The notes: a model not told the origin generated them from the sequence alone. Positions 54,249-63,905 are shown, counted from the first letter of the stretch. The stretch: DNA of 64,000 nucleotides from JAXLRU01 sp046330935 (GCA_046330935.1 JAXLRU010000004.1:310001-374000); one strand, 5' to 3'. A program made the numbers and translations.

Positions 54249-56659
54249 GCACCCGCGAGGTGACCCTGGAGGTCGGCGGCATGACGTGCGCGTCGTGCGC
54301 CGCCCGGGTCGAGAAGAAGCTCAACCGCATGCCCGGCGTGCAGGCGAGCGTCAACTACGCCACGGAGAAGGCGCGGGTCGTGCTGCCCGAGGGCACCGAC
54401 GTCACCGACGCGATCCGCACCGTCGAGGCCACCGGTTACACCGCCCGGGCCCTCGACCAGGCCCCGCTCCCGGCCCCTGTGGCGGCTCCCGTGCCGGCCG
54501 CCGCGCCGGCGCCCGTCGAGCAGACCGCTGCGCCGACGGGTCCCGCTCCGGACGCCGCCGCCGCGACCCCGAGCCTCGCCCGCACGCCGTCGGCGCCGGC
54601 CGCCCTGCCGGCCACCCCCTCGGCGCCTGCCGATCCGCCGGACAGGCACGACGTCGCGACGGCGGCCCTGCGCCAGCGGCTGCTGATCAGCGCGGCGCTC
54701 GCCCTCCCGGTGCTGCTGCTGGCGATGGTCCCGCCGCTGCAGTTCACGAACTGGCAGTGGCTGGCGCTGACCCTGGCGTCGCCGGTGGCGGTGTGGGGCG
54801 CCTGGCCCTTCCACCGCGCAGCCCTGCGCAACGCGCGCCACGGCGCCGCCACGATGGACACGCTCGTCAGCCTCGGCGTCGCCGCCGCCTTCGCGTGGTC
54901 GCTGTACGCCCTGTTCTGGGGCAGCGCGGGGATGTCGGGCATGCACATGACCCCCGAGCTGCTGCCGGCGCTCTCCGGCCGCAGGCCCGACCCGGGCTCG
55001 CAGCTGTACCTGGAGGTGTCCTCGGCCGTCACGGTGTTCCTGCTCGCGGGCCGCTACGCGGAGGCGCGCGCCAAGCGCCGCTCGGGTGCGGCGCTGCGGG
55101 CGCTGCTCGACCTCGGCGCCAAGGACGCGGCGGTGCTGCGGGACGGCGTGGAGCACCGGGTGCCGGTCTCGGCGCTGCAGGTCGGGGACGTCGTCGTGGT
55201 CCGGCCCGGCGAGAAGGTCCCGGCCGACGGCGTGGTGAGCGACGGCGTCAGCGCCCTCGACACCAGCCTGCTCACCGGCGAGCCGGTGCCCGTGGAGGTC
55301 GGCCCGGGGGACCCGGTGACCGGGGCCACGCTGAATGCGGGCGGGCGCCTCGTCGTCCGGTTGACCCGCGTGGGCGCCGACACCCACCTCGCCAGGATCG
55401 GCCGCCTCGTGGAGGAGGCCCAGTCGGGCAAGGCCGCCGTGCAGCGCCTCGCCGACCGCGTCTCGGCGGTGTTCGTGCCCGTCGTCCTCGTGCTGTCGGC
55501 GCTGACGCTGGCGGGCTGGCTGGCGGCGGGGCAGGGCACCGAGCGGGCGTTCACCGCCGCGGTGGCCGTGCTCGTCATCGCCTGCCCGTGCGCGCTGGGC
55601 CTGGCCACGCCGACCGCCCTGCTCGTGGGCACCGGCCGGGGCGCGCAGCTCGGGATCGTCATCCGCGGCCCCCAGGTGTTGGAGTCCACCCGCAGGGTCG
55701 ACACGGTCGTGCTCGACAAGACGGGCACCGTGACGACGGGCCGCATGCGCGTCGTGGAGGTCACCCCCGCCGCCGACGTGCCGACGGCCGAGCTGTTGGC
55801 CCGCCTCGGTGCCGTGGAGGACGCCTCCGAGCACCCGGTGGCCGCGGCGATCGCCGCGCACGCGCGGCAGAGCACGCCGACCCTGCCCGCCGTGAGCGCC
55901 TTCGAGGCCGAGCGCGGCCTGGGCGTCACGGGGACCGTCGACGGCGTCATGGTCATCGCGGGCAGACCCGCCTGGCTGGACGACGAGTGGGCCCTCACCG
56001 CGCCCGAGGGGGGCCCGCTGGCCGCGGCCCTGGCCAGGGCCGCCGATGCCGGCCACACCGTGGTCGCGGTCGGCTGGGAGGGGGCGCTGCGCGGCGTCGT
56101 CGCCCTCGCGGACACCCCCAAGCCCACGAGCGCCGCCGCGGTGGCGCGGCTGCGGGCCCTCGGCCTGCACCCGGTGCTGCTCACCGGTGACGGCGAGCGG
56201 GCGGCCACGACGGCCGCCGCCGCGGTCGGGATCGCCGCCGAGGACGTCGTCGCCGGGGTCCTGCCCGAGGGCAAGGTCGCGGAGGTGGCCCGGTTGCAGG
56301 AGGCCGGGCGCGTGGTCGCCATGGTCGGGGACGGCGTGAACGACGCCGCCGCCCTGGCCCGCGCCGACCTGGGGATCGCCATGGGCACGGGCACGGACGC
56401 CGCGATCGAGGCGGCCGACCTCACGGTCGTGAGCGGTGACCTGCACGCGGCGGCCGACGCGGTGGCGCTGTCGCGGCGCACCCTCGCCGTGATCAAGGGC
56501 AACCTGTTCTGGGCCTTCGCCTACAACGTCGCGGCGATCCCGCTGGCCGTGGCGGGCCTGCTCGACCCGGTCATCGCCGGCGCGGCCATGGCCTTCTCGT
56601 CGGTGTTCGTGGTCACCAACAGCCTGCGCCTGCGCGGGTTCTCCCCCGCGCCACGCTGA
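54245..56659 (+). CDS. copA: Copper-exporting P1B-type ATPase CopA
   Basis: An 804-residue Cu(I) efflux pump in the inner membrane. One N-terminal HMA with 'GMTCASC' (C15, C18) is joined by a 60-residue Ala/Pro linker to eight helices. Signature residues: Cu site 'CPC' near 446 ('VIACPCALGLATP'), 'DKTGT' near 489 (phosphorylated Asp), 'SEHPVA' (ATP-binding His), 'LLTGD' and 'VGDGVNDAAAL' near 696. Coupled to copZ by the GTGA overlap and controlled by CsoR through the upstream palindromes. Confidence 0.97.
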   Translation: MSTREVTLEVGGMTCASCAARVEKKLNRMPGVQASVNYATEKARVVLPEGTDVTDAIRTVEATGYTARALDQAPLPAPVAAPVPAAAPAPVEQTAAPTGPAPDAAAATPSLARTPSAPAALPATPSAPADPPDRHDVATAALRQRLLISAALALPVLLLAMVPPLQFTNWQWLALTLASPVAVWGAWPFHRAALRNARHGAATMDTLVSLGVAAAFAWSLYALFWGSAGMSGMHMTPELLPALSGRRPDPGSQLYLEVSSAVTVFLLAGRYAEARAKRRSGAALRALLDLGAKDAAVLRDGVEHRVPVSALQVGDVVVVRPGEKVPADGVVSDGVSALDTSLLTGEPVPVEVGPGDPVTGATLNAGGRLVVRLTRVGADTHLARIGRLVEEAQSGKAAVQRLADRVSAVFVPVVLVLSALTLAGWLAAGQGTERAFTAAVAVLVIACPCALGLATPTALLVGTGRGAQLGIVIRGPQVLESTRRVDTVVLDKTGTVTTGRMRVVEVTPAADVPTAELLARLGAVEDASEHPVAAAIAAHARQSTPTLPAVSAFEAERGLGVTGTVDGVMVIAGRPAWLDDEWALTAPEGGPLAAALARAADAGHTVVAVGWEGALRGVVALADTPKPTSAAAVARLRALGLHPVLLTGDGERAATTAAAAVGIAAEDVVAGVLPEGKVAEVARLQEAGRVVAMVGDGVNDAAALARADLGIAMGTGTDAAIEAADLTVVSGDLHAAADAVALSRRTLAVIKGNLFWAFAYNVAAIPLAVAGLLDPVIAGAAMAFSSVFVVTNSLRLRGFSPAPR

Positions 56660-56700
56660 GGGCGGGGAACCGGAGCCGGGAGTGGGGCGTTCTGGCCCGC

Positions 56701-57426
56701 ATGCACCTGGCTCCGGCGCTCGCCGTCCCGATGCCCTTCTCCCACGCCGCCACCGCGGCGTCCCCCGCGCTTCCCTTCACCAGCGCGGCTCCCGCGCCTG
56801 ACGACGGGTTGAGCGGCGTCAGCGGCTGGGTCGCCGACACGCTCGTCGCGGGCGGGGAGGTCGCGGTGGCGTCGCTGGCCCTGGCGGAGGTGGTGTTCCC
56901 GCCGCTGCCCAGCGAGCTGGTGCTGCCCCTGGCGGGTTACCTGTCGCGGATGGGCCGCATGCACCTGCTGCTGGTGCTGCTCGCGGCGACGGCGGGTGCC
57001 CTGGCGGGCAACCTCGGCCTGTACGCGCTGGGCCGCCGCGTGGGCACCGAGCGCGCGGTGCGGTTGCTGGCCCGCTTGCCGCTGGTGGGCGAGGACGACG
57101 CCCGGGCGGGGCAGGCGTGGTTCGACCGTCACGGGACGTGGGCGGTGTTCCTGGCCCGGTTCGTGCCGCTGGCCCGGGCGATGGTGTCGCTGCCCGCGGG
57201 CGCCGCGCGGATGCCGCTGCCGCGGTTCGTGGCGCTGACCACCCTCGGGTGCCTGCTGTGGAACGGCGCGCTCGTCGTCGCGGGCTACCTGCTGGGCGCC
57301 CAGCACCACCGGATCGCGGGGGTCCTCGACCGGCTCGACCTCGTGCTGCTGGCGGGCCTCGTGGGCGTCCTCGGCTGGGCGCTGTGGCGTCGCCGCCGCG
57401 GCGCCCGGGTGGCCGCGGGCGGCTGA
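56701..57426 (+). CDS. DedA-family (SNARE-associated/VTT) membrane protein
   Basis: A 241-residue protein with the DedA core 'AEVVFPPLPSELVLPLAGYLSRMG', 'AATAGALAGNLGLYALGRRVG', 'HGTWAVFLARFVPLARAMVSLPAG' (R-F-x-P-x-x-R motif) and a C-terminal helix pair. DedA proteins act as lipid scramblases or flippases, e.g. for undecaprenyl phosphate. The N-terminus has an extra signal-like stretch of about 40 residues. It follows copA by 41 bases but probably is not functionally linked. Confidence 0.9.
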   Translation: MHLAPALAVPMPFSHAATAASPALPFTSAAPAPDDGLSGVSGWVADTLVAGGEVAVASLALAEVVFPPLPSELVLPLAGYLSRMGRMHLLLVLLAATAGALAGNLGLYALGRRVGTERAVRLLARLPLVGEDDARAGQAWFDRHGTWAVFLARFVPLARAMVSLPAGAARMPLPRFVALTTLGCLLWNGALVVAGYLLGAQHHRIAGVLDRLDLVLLAGLVGVLGWALWRRRRGARVAAGG

Positions 57427-57448
57427 CGCGTTCCGGGGCGTCGCCCGG

Positions 57449-57835
57449 TCAGGCGGGGGTGGGCTCCTCGGCGGGCAGCACGATCACCGTGTCGGGCCCC
57501 TCGCCGGCGAGGGCGGTGGCCACGTCGGGCTCGAGCGCGAACACGCGGTTGAGACCGGTCAGCGTGAGCACGTCCAGCACCGACCCGGAGCACCCTGCCA
57601 GCCGCAGCGACCCGCCCGCTGCGCGCGTCCGCTTGAGGGCGCCGACGAGGACGCCGAGGCCGGAGGAGTCGAGGAAACTCACCTGCGAGAGGTCGAGGAC
57701 CACGTCCTGGCCGCCCTTCGCCGCCAGTTCGTAGAGCACCTCGCGCAGGGCGGGGCCCGTCTGGACGTCGAGGTCGCCGCCGACCTCCACGACCGTCGCG
57801 GCGCCCTCGGAACGGACGGTGGGGTTGCTGCTCAC
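57449..57835 (-). CDS. STAS anti-sigma factor antagonist
   Basis: A 128-residue SpoIIAA-like protein. GTG 57835 has GAGGAGG upstream. It has 'GGDLDVQTGPALREVLYEL', and 'VVLDLSQVSFLDSSGLGVLVGALKRT' with the phosphorylatable second Ser of the DSSG loop. It would be switched by an HPK-type anti-sigma kinase and a PP2C phosphatase; such a phosphatase/kinase protein is encoded at 60806-62986. Confidence 0.93.
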   Translation of the reverse strand: MSSNPTVRSEGAATVVEVGGDLDVQTGPALREVLYELAAKGGQDVVLDLSQVSFLDSSGLGVLVGALKRTRAAGGSLRLAGCSGSVLDVLTLTGLNRVFALEPDVATALAGEGPDTVIVLPAEEPTPA

Positions 57836-57993
57836 GGTTCCTCCTCGACCTCGCGGGGGCGGCTGCGCGGGCTCCGTGCGCCCCCCGCACGTCGCGGCCC
57901 CAGCCGGTGGCCCCAGTGAACTGCATGCACGCGTCGGCGCAACCGCAACGCCGGACGCCCCGGTGCGGGTGCGTGGCAGCGGATCGGCGGCGG

Positions 57994-57999
57994 CAGACT
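57994..57999 (+). promoter_or_regulatory. -10 element of a leaderless Sua5 transcript
   Basis: CAGACT ends 7 bases before the GTG at 58006, the spacing expected if transcription starts at the start codon. Confidence 0.45.
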
Positions 58000-58005
58000 G
58001 GGGGC

Positions 58006-59139
58006 GTGCCCGACGCGACCGTCCCCACCTCCCCCGCCTCGCCCCTTCCGGGCTCGCCCACCCTGCCCGTGTGGTCGGGGGAGGCCGCCGTCGAGCGCGC
58101 CGCGGCGCTGCTGCTCGCGGGTGGACTGGTGGGACTGCCCACCGAGACGGTCTACGGGCTGTCGGCCCAGGCGGACGACGCGGCGGCCGTCGCGCGGGTG
58201 TTCGCCGCGAAGGGAAGGCCGGCCGACCATCCCGTCATCGTGCACGTGGCCTCCCCCACCGCCCTCGACCCCGAGCACGGGTGGGCGCGCGACGTCCCGC
58301 CCTACGCGCGTGAGCTCGCCGAACGCCTGTGGCCCGGCCCCCTGACCGTGATCGTCGCTCGCGGGCCGCGCTCCGGGTACCACGTCACCGGCGGCCAGGA
58401 GACGGTGGGCCTGCGCTGCCCCGACCACCCCCTCGCGCTCGCCGTGATCGAGGCCGTCGGGAGCGCCCGAGGCGTGGCGGCGGGGCTGGCCGCCCCCAGC
58501 GCCAACCGCTTCGGCCGGGTCAGTCCCACGACGGCCGCCGACGTCGTCGCCGACCTCGGACCCCATCTCGACCCCGCGCGGGACGCCGTGCTGGACGGCG
58601 GGCGCTGCCGGGTGGGCGTCGAGTCGACGATCGTGTCCTGCCTCGGCCCCACGCCGCGGATCCTGCGCCCCGGCGGCATCGACGCGGCGACGGTGGCCGC
58701 CGTCACCGGCCTGGTCGTCACCGACACCGACGGCACGGAGGTGGCGCCCGGCGGCGCGGCCGAGGCCGTCGGCACAGCGGTCGGGGGCGCCCAGGACTCC
58801 GGGAACGCGGCGCAGGTGCGGGCACCCGGCACCCTGGCGTCGCACTACGCCCCCGCCGCCGCGGTGGTGCTGGTGGGCGCGGACGATGTCGCCGACGCCG
58901 TCCAGGGCGGCGCACAGGGGCGTACGGGCCTCCTCGCGCCCGCCTCGGTGGCGACCCCGCCCGGCGTGACCCGGCTGGCCGCTCCGGGCGATGCCGCAGC
59001 GTACGCGCGTGAGGTGTACGCCGCCCTGCGCGGCGCGGACGCCCTCGGTCTGGGACTCGTGGTGGCGGTGGCACCCGACGGCGACGGCGTGGCCGCCGCG
59101 GTGCGGGACAGGCTGACCCGGGCGGCCGCCGGCCGCTGA
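58006..59139 (+). CDS. tsaC: Threonylcarbamoyl-AMP synthase (Sua5 type)
   Basis: A 377-residue full-length Sua5, which makes L-threonylcarbamoyladenylate for the t6A37 modification of ANN-decoding tRNAs. The YrdC domain has 'GGLVGLPTETVYGLSAQADD', 'FAAKGRPADHPVIVHV', 'WPGPLTVIVARG', 'VGLRCPDHPLALAVIEA' and 'AAPSANRFGRVSPTTAADV'. After the linker 'APGTLASHYAP' comes the Sua5 C-terminal domain. GTG start, probably leaderless. Confidence 0.95.
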   Translation: MPDATVPTSPASPLPGSPTLPVWSGEAAVERAAALLLAGGLVGLPTETVYGLSAQADDAAAVARVFAAKGRPADHPVIVHVASPTALDPEHGWARDVPPYARELAERLWPGPLTVIVARGPRSGYHVTGGQETVGLRCPDHPLALAVIEAVGSARGVAAGLAAPSANRFGRVSPTTAADVVADLGPHLDPARDAVLDGGRCRVGVESTIVSCLGPTPRILRPGGIDAATVAAVTGLVVTDTDGTEVAPGGAAEAVGTAVGGAQDSGNAAQVRAPGTLASHYAPAAAVVLVGADDVADAVQGGAQGRTGLLAPASVATPPGVTRLAAPGDAAAYAREVYAALRGADALGLGLVVAVAPDGDGVAAAVRDRLTRAAAGR

Positions 59140-59156
59140 CACCGGCACAAACGGCG

Positions 59157-59188
59157 ACGGCCGCCGGGCGTCACGCTCCGGCGGCCGT
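59157..59188. terminator. Bidirectional terminator between convergent genes
   Basis: A perfect 11-bp stem (ACGGCCGCCGG / CCGGCGGCCGT) with a 10-base loop lies between the Sua5 stop (59139) and the stop of the minus-strand gene (59214). Confidence 0.7.
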
Positions 59189-59213
59189 ACGCCCGATCAG
59201 TATCAGCCGCCTG

Positions 59214-60629
59214 TCAGTAGAAGCCGCGCCGCTGAGAGTGGGACCACGCCCCGCAAGGGGTGCCGTAGCGGTCGTGGATGTAGTCGAGGCCCCACTCGAT
59301 CTGCGTGGCGGGGTTGGTACGCCAGTCCGCTCCGGCACTGGCCATCTTGCGGCCGGGGAGCGACTGGGGGATGCCGTACGCACCCGAGCTCGGGTTCTGT
59401 GCGCGATAGTTCCACCCGCTCTCCCTGTTCCACAGGGAGTTCAGGCAGGAGAACTGCGTCTCGCCCCAGCCGTACTCGGCGAGCATCATCGAGCGCGCGA
59501 TCGACTTCACGGACGAGCCGGAGTAGGAGCGGCTGGCCCGGGTCGAGCCGCCCTCGCGAGCAGCGGCGGCCTTGTCCGCGGCGGCCTTCTCCGCGGCCTT
59601 GTCGGCCGCTGCCTTGGCGGCGGCGGCCTTCGCCGTCTTGTCGGCCTCGGCCTGGCGCTTCTGGTCCGCGATCACCGCGGAGCTGGCGGCCGCGAGGGAC
59701 TTGCTCGACTCGGCGAGACCGGCACCGGCGAGCGCGCTCGCCTCGTCCACGAACTTCGGCGCGACCTGCGCGGGGCGAGCACCCCACAGCGTGACGGGCG
59801 CGGCGTTGGGCAGCGGCGCCTGCTTGAGGGCGGCGGCGGCGTCCTGCGGGCTGACCTTGCCTGCAGCCTCGAGGGCGCCGTCACCGACGCCCAGGCCGAT
59901 CTTGTGCCCGCCGACGGTGGCGACGCCGACGGCGACCAGCACGCTCACGACGCCGGCGCGAGCCACGGTGGTGGCCAGCGCCGAGGGGCGGGCGGCGGGG
60001 GCGTGCGCGCCGCGACGGGTGGCCGGCTCGGTCTCGGCGACGCCGAGCCCCTCACCGGAGACCGCGAGGGCGGCGGGCGCTTGAGGCGGGGCGGTGAGCG
60101 CGGCGGGGACGACCAGGAGCTCACGACGGCCGCGGCGCAGGTCGCGGCGGCGCGGGAGGACGGTGGTCTCGTCGGCGCGGGCCTCGGCAGCGACGAGCGC
60201 GGGGACGCCCTCCTCGGCGGGCAGGCCGGGGAGGAGCGCCACCTCCCGGCGGGCGGGAAGGGTGTGGTGGGCTCCGCCAGCGCGCAGGTCGCGGCGGCGG
60301 GGCAGGGCCCGGGGCAGGGAGACCGTGGCCGGCACCGGGTCGAGGTCGGCGGCACCGAAGGGCTCGGGCGAGACCAGCCAGGCGGGAAGCTCGACCTGGG
60401 GCTGCGGGCGGACCGCAGCGGCGGTCTCGCGGGCGGCGATGGCGGCGTCGGTGATGTCGACGACCGTGGCGCCGGGCGCCCACTCCTGCTCGGCCGGGAC
60501 GTCCCAGTCGGCGGAGAGCTCCCACTCGGCGGTGTGGAACCAGCCCGGATCACCGTCGTCGGGCGACCACAGCAGCCGGGGCAGGGACCCCGTGGCACCG
60601 TCGGCGACACCGGCGGCGGAAGGGTCCAT
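59214..60629 (-). CDS. Membrane-anchored lysozyme-like (transglycosylase-fold) protein
   Basis: A 471-residue protein from ATG 60629 (GTG 60632 possible). The first 230 residues are cytoplasmic and basic, with repeated 'RRRDLR' segments. A transmembrane helix is 'TVARAGVVSVLVAVGVATVGG' near residue 240. Outside the membrane come a helical Ala/Lys-rich region (about 330-385; coiled coil likely), and a C-terminal lysozyme-like domain with 'EYGWGETQFSCLNSLWNRESGWNYRAQNPSSGAYGIPQSLPG', where the Glu of 'NRESGW' is the catalytic acid. Two Cys may pair. It cleaves or binds peptidoglycan. No ydaO-type riboswitch is visible upstream. Confidence 0.88.
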   Translation of the reverse strand: MDPSAAGVADGATGSLPRLLWSPDDGDPGWFHTAEWELSADWDVPAEQEWAPGATVVDITDAAIAARETAAAVRPQPQVELPAWLVSPEPFGAADLDPVPATVSLPRALPRRRDLRAGGAHHTLPARREVALLPGLPAEEGVPALVAAEARADETTVLPRRRDLRRGRRELLVVPAALTAPPQAPAALAVSGEGLGVAETEPATRRGAHAPAARPSALATTVARAGVVSVLVAVGVATVGGHKIGLGVGDGALEAAGKVSPQDAAAALKQAPLPNAAPVTLWGARPAQVAPKFVDEASALAGAGLAESSKSLAAASSAVIADQKRQAEADKTAKAAAAKAAADKAAEKAAADKAAAAREGGSTRASRSYSGSSVKSIARSMMLAEYGWGETQFSCLNSLWNRESGWNYRAQNPSSGAYGIPQSLPGRKMASAGADWRTNPATQIEWGLDYIHDRYGTPCGAWSHSQRRGFY

Positions 60630-60805
60630 CACCTGGGTCCGGGAGGCGGGGGCGACGGTCACGCAGGACACCGTGCCCGTCGTGGGCCCCCGATGCAACC
60701 CCCTCGCAGCAGATTGTTCACCGAAGTCGCCCCCGAGGGTGACCCTGGGGCCTTAACGACGCACCCTGCGTGACTCCGGCCACATGACGCCCGGTGACGG
60801 TCACG

Positions 60806-62986
60806 CTACGCGTTCGTGAGCTCCCGAACCGACTCCGCTCCGAAGCGGGGGACGACGAGGCTGCACCAGACCGCCTTGCCCCCCTCCGGTAGCGCCCGCA
60901 CGCCCCAGTCCTGGGCGAGTTGGCCGACCAGGAACATCCCCCGACCGCCCTCCTCGTCGACCTCCGCCCGGCGCCACCTGGGCGTCGCCTCCAGCCCGTC
61001 GCGCACCTCGAGCACCAGAACCCGCGGGTGCAGGCTCACCACCAGCTCCGTGCGCGTGCGCGCGTGCCTCACCGCGTTGGTCACCAGCTCGCTCGTCAGC
61101 AGCTCGACGTCGGCGGCCAGCTCCTCGAGCTCGGCCTGGGGCAGGCGCCCGGTCAGCCACTCACGGACGGCGCCCACCGCCAACCGGCGCCCCGCCCCCA
61201 CCTGCTCGGCGTCGGCCGGGAGGTGGATCGAGCGGGTCGGCGGGCGCCCACGGCCGCGCCCGCGCACCACCAGCACGGCCACGTCGTCGCCGTCGCGGGC
61301 GTCGCCGTCCTCCGCCCGGGCCTCGTCCGCCCTTCCCTCGAGCAGGCGACCCGCCCATGCCTGCGCGTCGGCCACGGGATCGGCGCGCAGGCGCCTCACC
61401 TCCCCGAGCAGCCAGGTGACCCCCTCCTCGAGGCCTCTGCCCGCCAGCCGCAGCAGCCCGTCGGTGCACAGCACCAGCCCCGCACCGTCGGGGAAGGGCC
61501 ACGCGGCCTGGGCGTAGCCCGGCCCCTCGATCAGCCGCCCGGCGCCCAGCGGCGGCCCGGACGACGGGATCGCCACGGCCTCGGCCGCGTCGTCGGGCCC
61601 GATCAGCACCGCGGGGACGTGCCCGGCCGCCGACAGCGTGAGCGTGCCCTCCCGAGGGTCCAGGACGCCGTAGACGCACGTCACGAGGGCGGACTCGTCG
61701 AGCCCGCGGACCAGCTCGTCCGCGTGCGCCAGGACGTCGGCCGGCGGGAGGTCCTGCACCGCGTAGGCGCGCAGCGACGCCCGCACCTGACCCATCAGCG
61801 CGGCCGCGGCCAGCCCCCGGCCCATGACGTCGCCCACCACCACGGCCGCGCGGCCGGCCGGCAGGGGCACGACGTCGTACCAGTCGCCGCCCACCTCGGC
61901 CCGCTCCCCCGCGGGGCGGTACCGGGCGGCCAGGTCCAGGCCCTCCACGTCGGGCAGGGCGCGGGGCATGAGGCTGCGCTGGAGGCCCAGGGCGGTCTCC
62001 TGCTGGCGGGCGAAGAGCAGGGCGGTGTCGATGGCCACGCCCGCGCGGTCGGCGAGCTGCCCGATCAGGTCGGCGTCCTCGGCCGTGAACGGCTCGGGGG
62101 TCGCCGACCTCGCCATGAGCAGCACACCGACGACCCGCCCCCGGGCGGTGAGCCGCACGCTGACCGCGCTGTGGATGCCCACCCGGCGCGCGAAGTCCGC
62201 GGACCGCCCGCGCGGCGCGGCGGCGTCGTAGTCGACGGTCCCCGGCTCGGCGTTGAGCAGGTGCGGTCCCGGCGTCGCGAGCGCGAGGGACGCCGGGTGC
62301 TGCGGCGGGTAGCCGACGGTGCCGCCCACGGGCACGTCGTCCTCCCCGGGCGACGGGTTCGCGCCGACGGCGTGGGCCGAGGCCGCGCGGCGCACCCGGT
62401 CGGCCTCCAGGAGGTCCACGAGGCAGTGGTCGGCGAGGGCGGGGACGGCGAGATCGGCGAGGCGGTCGAGGGTGCGGGAGAGGTCCAGCGGCTCGGCGAG
62501 CACCTGACCCGCCCGCCCCAGCAGCTCCAGCCGGCCCACGGCCCGGGCGAGGTCACGGGTGGCCCGGCGGCTGTCCGTGACGTCGACGACGATCGAGGCC
62601 GCGCGAGGCTCGCCGCCGTCGTCGCCCAGGCGCAGGTAGGAGACGAGGAACACGCGCTCGCCGTCGAGCGCCGGGGTGGCACCCTCCAGCTCCCGCCCCC
62701 GCACCGGCGGCCCGCCGGCCAGGACGCCGCGCAGGAGCCGGTCGGCGGCCTCGCCGAGCGGGCCGGGCACGATGTCGGTGACCCGCTTGCCGAGAATGGC
62801 CGACTCGGGCAGGCCCGCGATCTCCTGGAGGGCGAGGTTGGCGCCCAGGTAGCGTGCGTCGGCGTCGAACACGCCGATGCCGGCGGGCGAACCGTCGAAG
62901 AGTGCGCGCACCAGCGCCGGGTCCGTCAAGGGCACCGCGGGTGCGGCCCCGAACGGCAGGCGCGGTTCGGGAGGACCGTCGACCAT
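60806..62986 (-). CDS. PAS-GAF-PP2C (SpoIIE-type) phosphatase with C-terminal HATPase kinase domain
   Basis: A 726-residue multi-domain regulator from ATG 62986 (GGAGGGGG upstream). PAS at about 20-130 ('ALFDGSPAGIGVFDADARYLGANLALQEIAGL'), GAF at about 150-320 ('GRAGQVLAEPLDLSRTLDRLADLAVPAL', 'VVGVLLMARSATPEPFTAEDADLI'), PP2C at about 345-560 ('VGGDWYDVVPLPAGRAAVVVGDVMGRGLAAA', 'LVLCTDGLL', 'GDDVAVLVVR'), and a HATPase_c anti-sigma kinase fold at about 580-710 ('LLTSELVTNAVRHARTRTEL', 'EVDEEGGRGMFLVGQL'). It combines phosphatase and kinase of a partner-switch; the STAS protein at 57449 is a plausible partner. Confidence 0.94.
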   Translation of the reverse strand: MVDGPPEPRLPFGAAPAVPLTDPALVRALFDGSPAGIGVFDADARYLGANLALQEIAGLPESAILGKRVTDIVPGPLGEAADRLLRGVLAGGPPVRGRELEGATPALDGERVFLVSYLRLGDDGGEPRAASIVVDVTDSRRATRDLARAVGRLELLGRAGQVLAEPLDLSRTLDRLADLAVPALADHCLVDLLEADRVRRAASAHAVGANPSPGEDDVPVGGTVGYPPQHPASLALATPGPHLLNAEPGTVDYDAAAPRGRSADFARRVGIHSAVSVRLTARGRVVGVLLMARSATPEPFTAEDADLIGQLADRAGVAIDTALLFARQQETALGLQRSLMPRALPDVEGLDLAARYRPAGERAEVGGDWYDVVPLPAGRAAVVVGDVMGRGLAAAALMGQVRASLRAYAVQDLPPADVLAHADELVRGLDESALVTCVYGVLDPREGTLTLSAAGHVPAVLIGPDDAAEAVAIPSSGPPLGAGRLIEGPGYAQAAWPFPDGAGLVLCTDGLLRLAGRGLEEGVTWLLGEVRRLRADPVADAQAWAGRLLEGRADEARAEDGDARDGDDVAVLVVRGRGRGRPPTRSIHLPADAEQVGAGRRLAVGAVREWLTGRLPQAELEELAADVELLTSELVTNAVRHARTRTELVVSLHPRVLVLEVRDGLEATPRWRRAEVDEEGGRGMFLVGQLAQDWGVRALPEGGKAVWCSLVVPRFGAESVRELTNA

Positions 62987-63227
62987 GACACCCCCTCCAC
63001 GCGGCACCATCGATCCGCCGGGTGCCCCGCGTGCAGATCCATTGACACGGATCGTGGCGCACCGCGTTCTCGACCTTATCGGGCTCCGTCCCTTTCAGGA
63101 GGTCTCGACCGGGTTTTCACCGATGCCGTAGCGGGAACGTGCCGGGTGGAGACATCCGCACCCGGGACGGTCCCGGGCCGACGAGATCCCCGCGGTCCGT
63201 CACTCGAGCGCCCCCCAGGAGGCGATC

Positions 63228-63842
63228 ATGGCCACACTGCGCGAGGACCTCGGACGCACCGAGACCCGCCACGAGCCCCGTCACGGCGACACCCACCCCA
63301 CGGTGGGCGCGACCGACACCCCCACCGTGGTCCATGACGACACGCGTGCCGCCGACCCCTACGACGGCCCCGTCGCGGTGCCCCCCACGGCGACCCCCTC
63401 CTCCGACGTCCCCGAGGTCGTCACGACGCCGTCACCGGCCACGCCGGACACCCGGGACGACGTGCGCGAGGAGTACGAGCAGCGCGTCATCACCCGGCGC
63501 GCACGCACCAGCGGCGTTGCGGCCCTGTCCCTGTCGTTCGGCCTCGCGTCGGCGTTCTGCGCGGTGGTGGTGATCTTCGCGCCCATCGCGGTGCTGCTCG
63601 GTCTCGTGGCCGTCGTCCTCGGCGTCGCCTCCTGGCGGATCACGGCCAAGCCCGGGCTCACCGGCCGCCTGCTCGGCGTCACCGGTGCGCTGCTCGGCCT
63701 CGCGGGCGCCGTCTTCGGCGCCGCCGTCGTGCTCGGCGTGACCACCGTCCTCAACGACCAGGGCGCGCTGGACCGGCTCGAGCGCCGGGTCGAGCAGCTG
63801 CGCGACCAGCTGCCCAGCGTGGACGTCGACGTCCAGCGCTGA
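63228..63842 (+). CDS. Small DUF4190-like membrane protein
   Basis: A 204-residue protein from ATG 63228 (AGGAGG upstream). The first 90 residues are polar and Thr/Pro/Asp-rich. Two transmembrane helices follow: 'LSFGLASAFCAVVVIFAPIAVLLGLVAVVLGVASW' and 'LGVTGALLGLAGAVFGAAVVLGVTTVL', the layout of DUF4190-type proteins. It ends in a short coiled coil 'ALDRLERRVEQLRDQL'. Function unknown. Confidence 0.8.
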   Translation: MATLREDLGRTETRHEPRHGDTHPTVGATDTPTVVHDDTRAADPYDGPVAVPPTATPSSDVPEVVTTPSPATPDTRDDVREEYEQRVITRRARTSGVAALSLSFGLASAFCAVVVIFAPIAVLLGLVAVVLGVASWRITAKPGLTGRLLGVTGALLGLAGAVFGAAVVLGVTTVLNDQGALDRLERRVEQLRDQLPSVDVDVQR

Positions 63843-63874
63843 CCTCGCCCGCTCCTCCAGCACCCGCACGTTCC

Positions 63875-63905
63875 GACGGCCCGCCGCCTCCCGCGGCGGG
63901 CCGTC
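63875..63905 (+). terminator. Terminator of the 63228-63842 gene
   Basis: A perfect 13-bp stem (GACGGCCCGCCGC / GCGGCGGGCCGTC) with loop CTCCC lies 33 bases after the stop. Confidence 0.8.

Noticed and set aside
60630..60805. ydaO-type (c-di-AMP) riboswitch before the lysozyme-like gene
   Set aside because: The conserved elements of that riboswitch were not found on reading the minus strand.
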